Source: Paractinoplanes atraurantiacus
GTDB taxonomy: Bacteria; Actinomycetota; Actinomycetes; Mycobacteriales; Micromonosporaceae
NCBI RefSeq assembly: GCF_900215205.1
Contig: NZ_OBDY01000049.1
Location: 1-46,405 of the forward strand
Direction: 5' to 3'
DNA: 46,405 bases
Of the stretch, positions 9,421 to 15,805 are shown piece after piece. Numbering within the stretch: position 1 is the first letter of the stretch; the number at the start of each line of letters is the position of its first letter. The notes below the pieces were generated by a model. The model searched no databases, was not told where the DNA came from, and saw only the letters and a program-made list of their open reading frames with translations. The position numbers and the translations under genes are program-made.

Positions 9421-10182
9421 CTAGACAGTTCGTTCCACGCGGATCACGACCGCTGTCGCGTTGTCGGCGCCGCCCGCGGAGAGGGTGTCGTCGAGGAGGG
9501 TGGCCACCGCGGCGGCCGGGTCGTCGGTGGCCAGGATGCGGGTCAGGCGTTCGTAGGTCAGCTGGTCCGAGACGCCGTCGGTGCAGAGCAGGTAGACGTC
9601 GCCGGGGTGCAGGGTGACGTTGAGCAGGTCGGGCTCGGGGGCGTCGGGGTGGCCGGCGTACCGGGTCAGGCGGTAACGGGCGGCCGCAGCCTCGTCGGAG
9701 TCGGCGGCGAACCAGCCGTTCAGGATGCCCACCCAGGCGATGGTGTGGTCGATGGTGAGCAGGTCGAGCAGGCCGTCACGCAGGCGGTAGGCGCGGGAGT
9801 CGCCCAGTTGCACGATCCAGGCGTCGGCGTCGGGGCTGTCAGCGGCCGCGAAAGCCGTGAGCGTGCTGCCCGTCAGTTCGGGCAGGTTGCTTCCCGCGCT
9901 GCGCACGGCGTCCTGGGCCTGTGTCACCGCGGCCCGCAGCGCGGCCGGCTCGGGGGCGAGGACGGGCTCGCCCAGGGAGCGGACGAAGACCTCGACCGCC
10001 GTGTTGCCGGCGACGGTGCTGCCGGGGCCGTCGCCCATGCCGTCCGCCACCACCGCCAGCGGGTCGCCGGGGTCCAGGTGCAGGACGTCGTAGTTCTCGG
10101 TGTAGCGGTCGCCGACGACGGAGCCGGCCGCCGCGGTGAGGCGGCGGCCGGTGACGGTCCAGGCGACCTTGGTGATTTCCAC
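9421..10182 (-). CDS. PP2C-family protein phosphatase
   Basis: The 253-residue soluble protein carries PP2C metal and catalytic motifs: VVADGMGDG (~44-52), QLGDSRAY, LLCTDGVSD and GGADNATAVVI. It should remove phosphate from Ser/Thr residues using Mn or Mg. The usual first motif (R-x-x-N-E-D) is degenerate, reading DRYTENYD, so activity should not be taken for granted. It lies 154 bp upstream of the NACHT gene on the same strand and may be co-transcribed with it. A terminator separates it from the cellulase gene upstream. Confidence 0.85.
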   Translation of the reverse strand: MEITKVAWTVTGRRLTAAAGSVVGDRYTENYDVLHLDPGDPLAVVADGMGDGPGSTVAGNTAVEVFVRSLGEPVLAPEPAALRAAVTQAQDAVRSAGSNLPELTGSTLTAFAAADSPDADAWIVQLGDSRAYRLRDGLLDLLTIDHTIAWVGILNGWFAADSDEAAAARYRLTRYAGHPDAPEPDLLNVTLHPGDVYLLCTDGVSDQLTYERLTRILATDDPAAAVATLLDDTLSAGGADNATAVVIRVERTV

Positions 10183-10226
10183 CGTTCTTTCTTATCGGAC
10201 TCTGGCGCCCAGGCGTGTGGAAAACA

Positions 10227-10263
10227 CCGGGCCCCGCTCCTCGTGGGTTAGAGCGGGGCCCGG
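10227..10263 (-). terminator. rho-independent terminator of the cellulase gene
   Basis: A perfect 13-bp stem (10227-10239 with 10251-10263) encloses an 11-base loop. On the minus strand it ends in GTGTTTTCC, a short U-rich tail, 20 bp after the cellulase stop. Confidence 0.85.
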
Positions 10264-10283
10264 CGGTCTCAGTTACCCGTCAC

Positions 10284-12044
10284 TCACAGCGCCGGGTAGG
10301 CGTTCGCCATCAGCTCGCGGAACTGCGCGGAGAACCACGCTCCGGAGATGGGGGCGTTGGGCAGGGCGCCGCTCAGGCTGTTGCCGTTGCGGGCGTTGCC
10401 GGTGTAGGTCGGGTCGCACATCCGGTCGAAGCCCTTGCCCTCGTCGTTCGGGATGAGGGAACTCGAGCCGTCCGACTCGCCCGGGGGCTTGACCCAGACG
10501 TAGGCGTCGATGCCGGTGGCCGGGGCCGCGGTCGGGCGCTCGCCGAGGCCGGCGCCGGACTGGTTGCACCAGTTGCCGGCGTGGATCCGACGGTCGATGC
10601 GGGACTCGTTGACGAAGGTGTCGACGTTGGTGGAGGTGCTGGCCGCGGTGGGCCGCTGCGAGCCGCCCCAGCCGTTGCGGGAGGTGTCGATCAGCATGCC
10701 GATGTTGGAGTTGAAGCCGATCGAGACCAGCTTCGTGCGGAAGGCCTGTGCGAAGGACAGCTCGTCGGTGTACTGGTTCCAGTCGACCCACTTGGACTGG
10801 CGGACGCTCTGGCCGTTGACCGAGGTGGTGGGCTGCACGAACGGCTCACGCAGGGCCGAGTAGTTGGCCGTGTTGGTGATGAAGCCGGTCACGTTGTTGA
10901 CGCTGCCCGAGGCCTGGGCGGCCTGGAGCATGATGTCGGCGGTGGGGCCGAAGTTGGAGTCCCAGCCGATCCAGCCGTGGTGGGCGGCGTCGACGTAGTT
11001 GTAGGTGTTGCTGAGAGCGCCGAGCTTGTTCAGGGCGTATCCGATGCCCTGGACGTAGCCGCCGTTGGCCTTCATCGTGTCGCACATCGCGGTGCCGCCG
11101 GCCTGGCCGGACGTGTTGGTCACCAGGTTCGGCAGGGAGTCGATCTCGACGATGTTGATGATGCGGAGGTTCTTGTACTTCGCGTCGGCCTGGATCGCGG
11201 CGATCGGGTCGATGTACTCGGCCTTGTAGCGCGGCAGGTCGTTCGGGCCGAGCTCGCCGTTGGAGGCGAGAGCGGCGCAGTCGCGGCCGGGGAGGTTGTA
11301 GATGACGAACTGGATGTAACCGGCGCCCTGCGCGACAGCGGCGTCGAGGTGGTCACGCACGCCCATCGAGCCGTTGGAGCTGCTGTCGTCGGTGCCCTCG
11401 ATCGCGGCGATCCGGTCGAGCCAGACCGCGGTCGGGTTGTTCGAGACGCGGCTGCCGCCGGGCTCGGCCTCGGCCTTGGCCTTCCACTCCGGGTTCACGT
11501 AACCCTTGGCCCCGGCGTACGGGTTGTCGACCTTGCTGCCGTTCGGCGGCGGGGTGGTCGTCGGGGGCGGTGTGGTCGGCGGAGGTGTCGTCGGAGGCGG
11601 GGTGGTCGTGGGCGGCGGCGAGGTCGGGGTCGTGCCGCCCGTGCAAGCCGTGCCGTTGAGCGAGAAGCTCGCCGGGTTGGTGTTGGTGCCCGAGTAATTG
11701 GCGTTGAACCCGAAGTTGACGCTCGCGTTGGTGCCGATCGTGGTCGACCAGGAGGGGTTGGTCGCCGTGACGTTCTGCCCGGACTGCGAGATGGTCGCGC
11801 TCCAGCCCTGGGTGATCTGCTGGTTGCCCGGGAAGGCCCAGGTGACACGCCAGCCGCCGGAGATCGGGTCGCCGAGGTTGGTCACGGTCACCGCGCCGGT
11901 GAACCCCGTGCTCCAACTGTTGGCGGTGTAGTCGACCCGGCAGCCGGCGGCCGCGCTCGCACTGGTCGCGACGGCGACGCCGAGACCGGAGACGAGCGTT
12001 GCTGCGGCAGCCGCGGTCAGGCCGCGGGTGAGGACAGGTCTCAT
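10284..12044 (-). CDS. secreted CBM2-GH6 exocellobiohydrolase
   Basis: The 586-residue secreted enzyme should release cellobiose from cellulose. Order: a signal peptide (1 to ~31), a family 2 cellulose-binding module (~33-135, first and last Cys likely disulphide-linked), a Pro/Thr linker (~138-160), then a long GH6 catalytic domain. YNLPGRDCAALASNGEL is the GH6 signature holding the conserved Asp of the RDC motif, and VEIDSLPNLVTN carries the second catalytic Asp. The long catalytic domain and GIDAYVWVKPPGESDG resemble bacterial exo-acting Cel6B-type enzymes rather than short endoglucanases. ATG 12044 is preceded by GAGGAG. A CebR-type operator and a terminator flank it, so it is a single-gene unit. 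Confidence 0.93.
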   Translation of the reverse strand: MRPVLTRGLTAAAAATLVSGLGVAVATSASAAAGCRVDYTANSWSTGFTGAVTVTNLGDPISGGWRVTWAFPGNQQITQGWSATISQSGQNVTATNPSWSTTIGTNASVNFGFNANYSGTNTNPASFSLNGTACTGGTTPTSPPPTTTPPPTTPPPTTPPPTTTPPPNGSKVDNPYAGAKGYVNPEWKAKAEAEPGGSRVSNNPTAVWLDRIAAIEGTDDSSSNGSMGVRDHLDAAVAQGAGYIQFVIYNLPGRDCAALASNGELGPNDLPRYKAEYIDPIAAIQADAKYKNLRIINIVEIDSLPNLVTNTSGQAGGTAMCDTMKANGGYVQGIGYALNKLGALSNTYNYVDAAHHGWIGWDSNFGPTADIMLQAAQASGSVNNVTGFITNTANYSALREPFVQPTTSVNGQSVRQSKWVDWNQYTDELSFAQAFRTKLVSIGFNSNIGMLIDTSRNGWGGSQRPTAASTSTNVDTFVNESRIDRRIHAGNWCNQSGAGLGERPTAAPATGIDAYVWVKPPGESDGSSSLIPNDEGKGFDRMCDPTYTGNARNGNSLSGALPNAPISGAWFSAQFRELMANAYPAL

Positions 12045-12132
12045 GTGGTGGCTCCTCGAGACATGCGGTGGCGGGGATGGCCGGGAGAGGCATCGAGGGG
12101 CATCGCTCCCCGGCTGTCCCGACAGCATGGCA

Positions 12133-12146
12133 TGGGAGCGCTCCCA
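12133..12146. promoter_or_regulatory. CebR-type operator
   Basis: TGGGAGCGCTCCCA is a perfect 14-bp palindrome identical to the operator known for CebR, the LacI-family cellobiose/cellotriose-responsive repressor of Streptomyces. It lies 89 bp upstream of the GH6 start and just downstream of a candidate -10 box, where a bound repressor would block transcription. Confidence 0.9.
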
Positions 12147-12159
12147 CCGCAACGTCCAA

Positions 12160-12188
12160 GTTATAGATCAGAAATGATGTGTTAACAC
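12160..12188 (-). promoter_or_regulatory. candidate promoter of the GH6 gene
   Basis: On the minus strand TATAAC (12165-12160) lies 16 bp after TGTTAA, a reasonable -10/-35 pair. The CebR-type operator begins 14 bp downstream of the -10 box. A perfect palindrome GTGTTAACAC (12179-12188) overlaps the -35 position and could be a second protein site. Confidence 0.5.
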
Positions 12189-12206
12189 CGGGCGGTTGGC
12201 CTGGTC

Positions 12207-12839
12207 ATGGCACCCATGGCGTATAAACGGTGCGTGCAGGTTTTCGAGATCGTCGAGGCGCTGGGCGAGGTCCCGAACGCCGAAGTCGCCGTCCGCCGCG
12301 GTCTTCTCACCGTGCACATTCCGGCCCTCGGCGACACGGCTGAGCTCGATCCGGACGACGTGCTCGACGCGCAATCCGTCTTCGTGCCGACCAAGGCGCC
12401 GGCGGTGCAGCTCGACATCCGCCGGGGGCGCAAGTCGCTGCCGTTGATCGTGACCGTGGACGATGTGGTCTTCAATCCGGCGTATGCCGACGATCTGGTC
12501 GAGCCGGGCGCTCACCGGCGCCTGCCCGCGATGCCGGGGCTGATCGCCTACTCGGAGATGCACCGCGATGTGCGGGCCCTGGGCAAGGCGGTCGACGACC
12601 AGACGCTCGACCTCGACCCCGAGACCCTGGCCGCGACCCTGCTCGCCCACCGCTGCTTCATCGCCGGGGCGGTCGCGGTCGGCCTGTGGCCGGTGCGGGT
12701 CGCGGCCTGGTGGGAGTATTCGCACTCGCGCGTCGGTGGGCCGGCCGGCGTCGCCCCGCTGCGCGCCGACCCGGTCTGGGACGAGCTGATGGCCGACGTC
12801 CAGGAAGCCCGCCGCCAGACCGTGGTCCAACAGTTCTGA
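12207..12839 (+). CDS. uncharacterised 210-residue protein
   Basis: The predicted soluble protein has no signal peptide and one weakly hydrophobic stretch (CFIAGAVAVGLWPVRVAAWW, ~151-170). It has an acidic N-terminal half and no motif that I recognise. ATG 12207 and ATG 12216 are both possible starts; neither has a clear ribosome site. It diverges from the cellulase gene. Its last 16 codons (ADVQEARRQTVVQQF) are duplicated immediately after its stop in another frame. Confidence 0.65.
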   Translation: MAPMAYKRCVQVFEIVEALGEVPNAEVAVRRGLLTVHIPALGDTAELDPDDVLDAQSVFVPTKAPAVQLDIRRGRKSLPLIVTVDDVVFNPAYADDLVEPGAHRRLPAMPGLIAYSEMHRDVRALGKAVDDQTLDLDPETLAATLLAHRCFIAGAVAVGLWPVRVAAWWEYSHSRVGGPAGVAPLRADPVWDELMADVQEARRQTVVQQF

Positions 12840-12895
12840 AAGCGCCGGCCGACGTTCGGGAAGCGCGCCCCCGGACCGTGGTCCAACAGGTCTAG
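12791..12895. repeat. tandem duplication of a gene 3' end
   Basis: About 50 bases from 12791, encoding ADVQEARRQTVVQQF-stop, recur from 12847 at a 56-bp spacing. The second copy would encode ADVREARPRTVVQQV-stop but is out of frame with the gene, so it is a relic or a structural repeat. Confidence 0.8.
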
Positions 12896-12999
12896 AGCTT
12901 CGGGCCGAGGTCGCACAGGCGCGTGGCAGTTGGCCGGCAGACCAGCGAAGAGGCCCGCGACCAGGCGCCACGCAGGGGGTGCGCTAGCTCGGGGAGTCC

Positions 13000-13121
13000 C
13001 GGCCGGCGCTCGGGCGGGGCGCCGCGGTTCAAAGGTGGCTTCAGGAGCGCCGGCCGGGGGTTCGGGCGTGGTGCCGCGGTTCGAAGGCGGTTCAGGAGCG
13101 CCAGCCGATGTTCACGCGCGG
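13000..13121. repeat. 51-bp degenerate tandem repeat at the end of the HNH-like gene
   Basis: Units start at 13000, 13051 and 13102, an exact 51-bp period. Each contains a GC-rich core ending TTCAGGAGCGCC; the last copy holds the stop codon and final codons (IGWRS) of the HNH-like gene. The earlier copies are non-coding extensions of the same 3' end. Confidence 0.8.
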
Positions 13122-13700
13122 TGGGCGGGGTGGTGGGGTGCCGGCCAGCAAGGTGTCCAGGCGGTCGTTGATGGTGGTCAAGGCCGTGGTCAGGCGGGGG
13201 TCGGCGCCGTAGCGGGCGCGCTGGTCGTGCAAGGTGTCGGTCAGTTCGCGGAGGAGTTGCGCGGCGGCCGGGTCGGATTTCTCGAAAGCGGTCAGTGCCT
13301 CGTCGATCTGGTCGTGGGCGGTGCTGAAGGCCGTGGTCAGCAGGGCGTCCAGGCGCTGCTCGGTCAAGCCCTGCAGCGACGACAGCGGGCCCGAAGGTTT
13401 CCACGACTGGAGCAGCTCGACCGGGTGGGACTTCTCGTCGTGGTCGATCGTCTTGCGGTGCGGGACGCACAACAGCAGCAGGTTGTCGAAGGAGTCGTAC
13501 GACGAAGGGTCCGAGCCGGGTGTGTAGCGGGGGCCGTCCGGGTCGGCGCCGCGGATGCGGACCGGCTCGACGTTGACCTCGGGCTCGGTGCCCAGGAAGA
13601 CCATCACGGGTGTGCGGCAGCCGGGGAAGTCGCAGCTGCCCTGGGAGAGCGCGACCAGGGCGGCGCGCGCCGCCGGGGTCATGCGCGAGGTTTCGTCCAC
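13092..13700 (-). CDS. HNH-like Cys/His protein
   Basis: The 202-residue soluble protein has an N-terminal zinc-finger-like part: CDFPGC near residue 23, a middle block GTEPEVNVEPVRIRGADPDGPRY, and NLLLLCVPHRKTID ending the core. This resembles small HNH endonuclease-like proteins of actinomycetes. The middle block usually has a His (AHI type); here it reads VRI, so the first catalytic His may be missing. The C-terminal half is helical and ends in a Pro/Arg tail. GTG 13700 has GGAG six bases upstream; the frame is open to 13808 and ATG 13682 is another candidate. Nuclease activity is uncertain. Confidence 0.7.
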   Translation of the reverse strand: MDETSRMTPAARAALVALSQGSCDFPGCRTPVMVFLGTEPEVNVEPVRIRGADPDGPRYTPGSDPSSYDSFDNLLLLCVPHRKTIDHDEKSHPVELLQSWKPSGPLSSLQGLTEQRLDALLTTAFSTAHDQIDEALTAFEKSDPAAAQLLRELTDTLHDQRARYGADPRLTTALTTINDRLDTLLAGTPPPRPPRVNIGWRS

Positions 13701-13806
13701 GGTGTGCTCCGAGGAGAAGAAGGAGAAGGCGATGGGAAGGAGGACGATTGGTGTAAGCCGATCCGCCGGGGGGTACTCCAGCATCCCGGCCAGAGATGAG
13801 GTCGAC

Positions 13807-14004
13807 ATGTCATTTCACGAGATGATCTGCGAGGCGGAGAACGCCAACGAGGTGCTCTTCGTCTGCTCCGACGACTCGTGCGGCCGCCGCGTGGTGGTCG
13901 GCAAGTCCCGGCCCCGCCTGACGGTCATCGACCGCGGCGACTTCTCCGCGCGGCACGTCGGCTCGCTCGGTGGCATCAGCATCGAGGGCGTCGACGTCTC
14001 GTAA
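13807..14004 (+). CDS. small conserved hypothetical protein with CxxxxC motif
   Basis: The 65-residue protein starts at ATG 13807 with GAGG five bases upstream. Its core holds FVCSDDSCGRRVVV, a two-Cys knuckle that may bind metal, followed by RLTVIDRGDFSARHVGS. I recall similar small proteins in other actinomycetes but no assigned function. It diverges from the HNH-like gene. Confidence 0.7.
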   Translation: MSFHEMICEAENANEVLFVCSDDSCGRRVVVGKSRPRLTVIDRGDFSARHVGSLGGISIEGVDVS

Positions 14005-14058
14005 GGCGTGGGAAGACCGGCCGCCCGGACGCCGTTGTCCAGGCAGCCGGCCCGGCTC

Positions 14059-14568
14059 CTACTCGGGGTCCTCCACCTTGATGATGGGACCCTCGGCGTA
14101 GCCCATCATGTCGTAGCCGACCGGGCCCAGATCGGAGTCGAGGAACGTCGTGACGACGATCTTGTAGACGCCGGCCTGGATCGTGTTGCCCGGGTCGCCC
14201 TCGGGCAGCGTGAACGCGGGTACGGTCAGCTTGGCCTTGTACCTCTCGTCCTGGGTGAACAGCGGGCCGCGCACCGGCACGCGCACCTCGCCCAGGGAGA
14301 CCTCGTCGCCGGGACCCTGCGACTCGGCGAAGGCCGTGACGACCCAGTCCTTCGTTCGGACGGACAGCGCCGTCAGCCACAGCGGCACGAGGTTGCCGAA
14401 GACGCGCCAGCGGACCTCGATGTCGAACGGCTTCGCGCGGTTGACGACGAGGTTGGACTTGCCGAGCGTGGGCCTCTCGGTGATGCCGACGATGCCGAGG
14501 AACTCGCCCTCGATGGCGGGGTCGGTCGGCCCGGCGGGTGGGATGTTGGGATCGAAGCGATCGGTCAT
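14059..14568 (-). CDS. uncharacterised 169-residue beta-rich protein
   Basis: The product is acidic with many short beta-type stretches and no signal peptide or membrane segment. No family is recognised. ATG 14568 is preceded by a GGGGG ribosome site eight bases upstream; an in-frame ATG lies six codons earlier. The gene is 86 bp downstream of the signal-peptide protein gene on the same strand and may share its transcript. Confidence 0.7.
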   Translation of the reverse strand: MTDRFDPNIPPAGPTDPAIEGEFLGIVGITERPTLGKSNLVVNRAKPFDIEVRWRVFGNLVPLWLTALSVRTKDWVVTAFAESQGPGDEVSLGEVRVPVRGPLFTQDERYKAKLTVPAFTLPEGDPGNTIQAGVYKIVVTTFLDSDLGPVGYDMMGYAEGPIIKVEDPE

Positions 14569-14654
14569 GGCGATGCCCCCTTGCATCAGGAATAGATGCG
14601 AACGTAAGCCCACCTGGCCGCTACGGTCAGCCGGATCAGCGACACGATCCGTAA

Positions 14655-15440
14655 CTATCGTCGACGTGGCGCCGTGTAGAAACCCGTCGGCAGTTCGGCC
14701 GCCAGGACCGCGTTGCGGCGGTTGCGGGCGCGCAGCCGCAACAGCATGCCGACGCCGAGGAAGACCATCAGCGCGCCGATGATGAGCCCGATGCCGAGCA
14801 CGCTCGTGCTGCTCGACGCCGGCACCAGCGCGGCCGCCGACGGTTCGGGGTCCTCTGTGACGACGGCCTCGTCCTCGCCGGCGACCGGAGCCTGTTCGGT
14901 CGGCGAGGGTGACGGGGACGGCGAAGCGGACGGTGACGCGGAGGCGGCCACCGGGGTGACGACCTGCGCCGACGACCCGGTCGTGCTCAGCACCCGGCCG
15001 GTCGCGTCCAGCGCACGGGCCGTGAACGTGACCTCGCCGTCGTCGGGGCCGGTGAAGGCGACGGTCCACTGACCGGTCACCGTGCGGTCGCGGCACAGCT
15101 GGCCCGGGTCGAGACGCTCGTCGACGATCTGCGCCGCGTCGTTCTCGATCTGCGCCCGTACGCCGAAATCCTGGTTGTTCTCGACCCGGCCGACCCGGAT
15201 CTGGTCGAGGCTGACGCCCTTCGTCTCGACGGTGAGTGCCCACCGCACCTTGAGGCAGCGCCGGCTCTCCCGTTCGGTCGAGACCACGGCCGTCAGCGTC
15301 TTCGCCGCCTTGCCGATGGTGAACGTCGCGGGCGCCTGGTCGAGCTTCACCGAGAAGCCGTCCACGTCGGCGCGCGCCGGCGTGGCGAAAAAGCCGATCG
15401 CGACCAGCGCGACGGCGCCGGATGCCGCCAGGTGTCGCAT
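14655..15440 (-). CDS. exported, C-terminally anchored surface protein
   Basis: The 261-residue protein has a signal peptide (1 to ~24) and two beta-type regions with three Cys residues. A Ser/Pro/Ala spacer (~168-180) and an acidic stretch follow, then one C-terminal membrane helix (~214-236) and a basic tail RLRARNRR. It should sit on the outer face of the membrane. A sortase motif in the normal place is absent. ATG 15440 is chosen because GGAAGGAG lies at suitable distance; it would overlap an upstream ATG three codons earlier. Function unknown. Confidence 0.75.
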   Translation of the reverse strand: MRHLAASGAVALVAIGFFATPARADVDGFSVKLDQAPATFTIGKAAKTLTAVVSTERESRRCLKVRWALTVETKGVSLDQIRVGRVENNQDFGVRAQIENDAAQIVDERLDPGQLCRDRTVTGQWTVAFTGPDDGEVTFTARALDATGRVLSTTGSSAQVVTPVAASASPSASPSPSPSPTEQAPVAGEDEAVVTEDPEPSAAALVPASSSTSVLGIGLIIGALMVFLGVGMLLRLRARNRRNAVLAAELPTGFYTAPRRR

Positions 15441-15805
15441 GCCGATCATCTCCTTCCGCACGGGCGTCGATACGCCCCGCGCGTAGGAGGGTTCGCAGGA
15501 GGGGGCCGAAAGGTTCACCGGGTGGGCCGGGTCACTCCGTACGGATAACTTAAATTTTTCTTAGGTCTTCGTTGCTTCGGCGTGTCTTCCCAGCTCAACG
15601 CCACTTTGCCAGATGTGACTGCAAAGTAGCCGACAAAATCGCCGCCCAGTGTTCATCCGAACCCGCGCCCCGCACGTAGATGGGGGATGGGCAGGGACCG
15701 GCGCGACACCGGCCGCTGCCCGAGACCAAGAGCACGGGGCACTCCCCACGGGTGCCGGCGTCCCACCGCCCACGGGACGTGACCGCTGCGGAGAACGAGG
15801 AGTCA
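15441..15805. other. divergent intergenic region with AT-rich patch
   Basis: This 365-bp stretch separates the anchored-protein gene from the redox operon and should hold both promoters. An unusually AT-rich patch lies near 15544-15565. Short open frames that cross it have no ribosome sites or recognisable product. I see no clear operator. Confidence 0.5.

Noticed and set aside
9388..10251. Open frame antisense to the PP2C gene
   Set aside because: The PP2C motifs decide the strand; no ribosome site or domain supports the other.
10215..12185. A 656-codon open frame antisense to the cellulase
   Set aside because: The GH6 and CBM2 motifs fix the real strand, and the antisense product is Gly/Arg/Val-rich noise.
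12686..12895. Short open frame ending with a copy of the upstream gene's C terminus
   Set aside because: It overlaps the supported gene in another frame, and only its end is similar, because of the DNA duplication.
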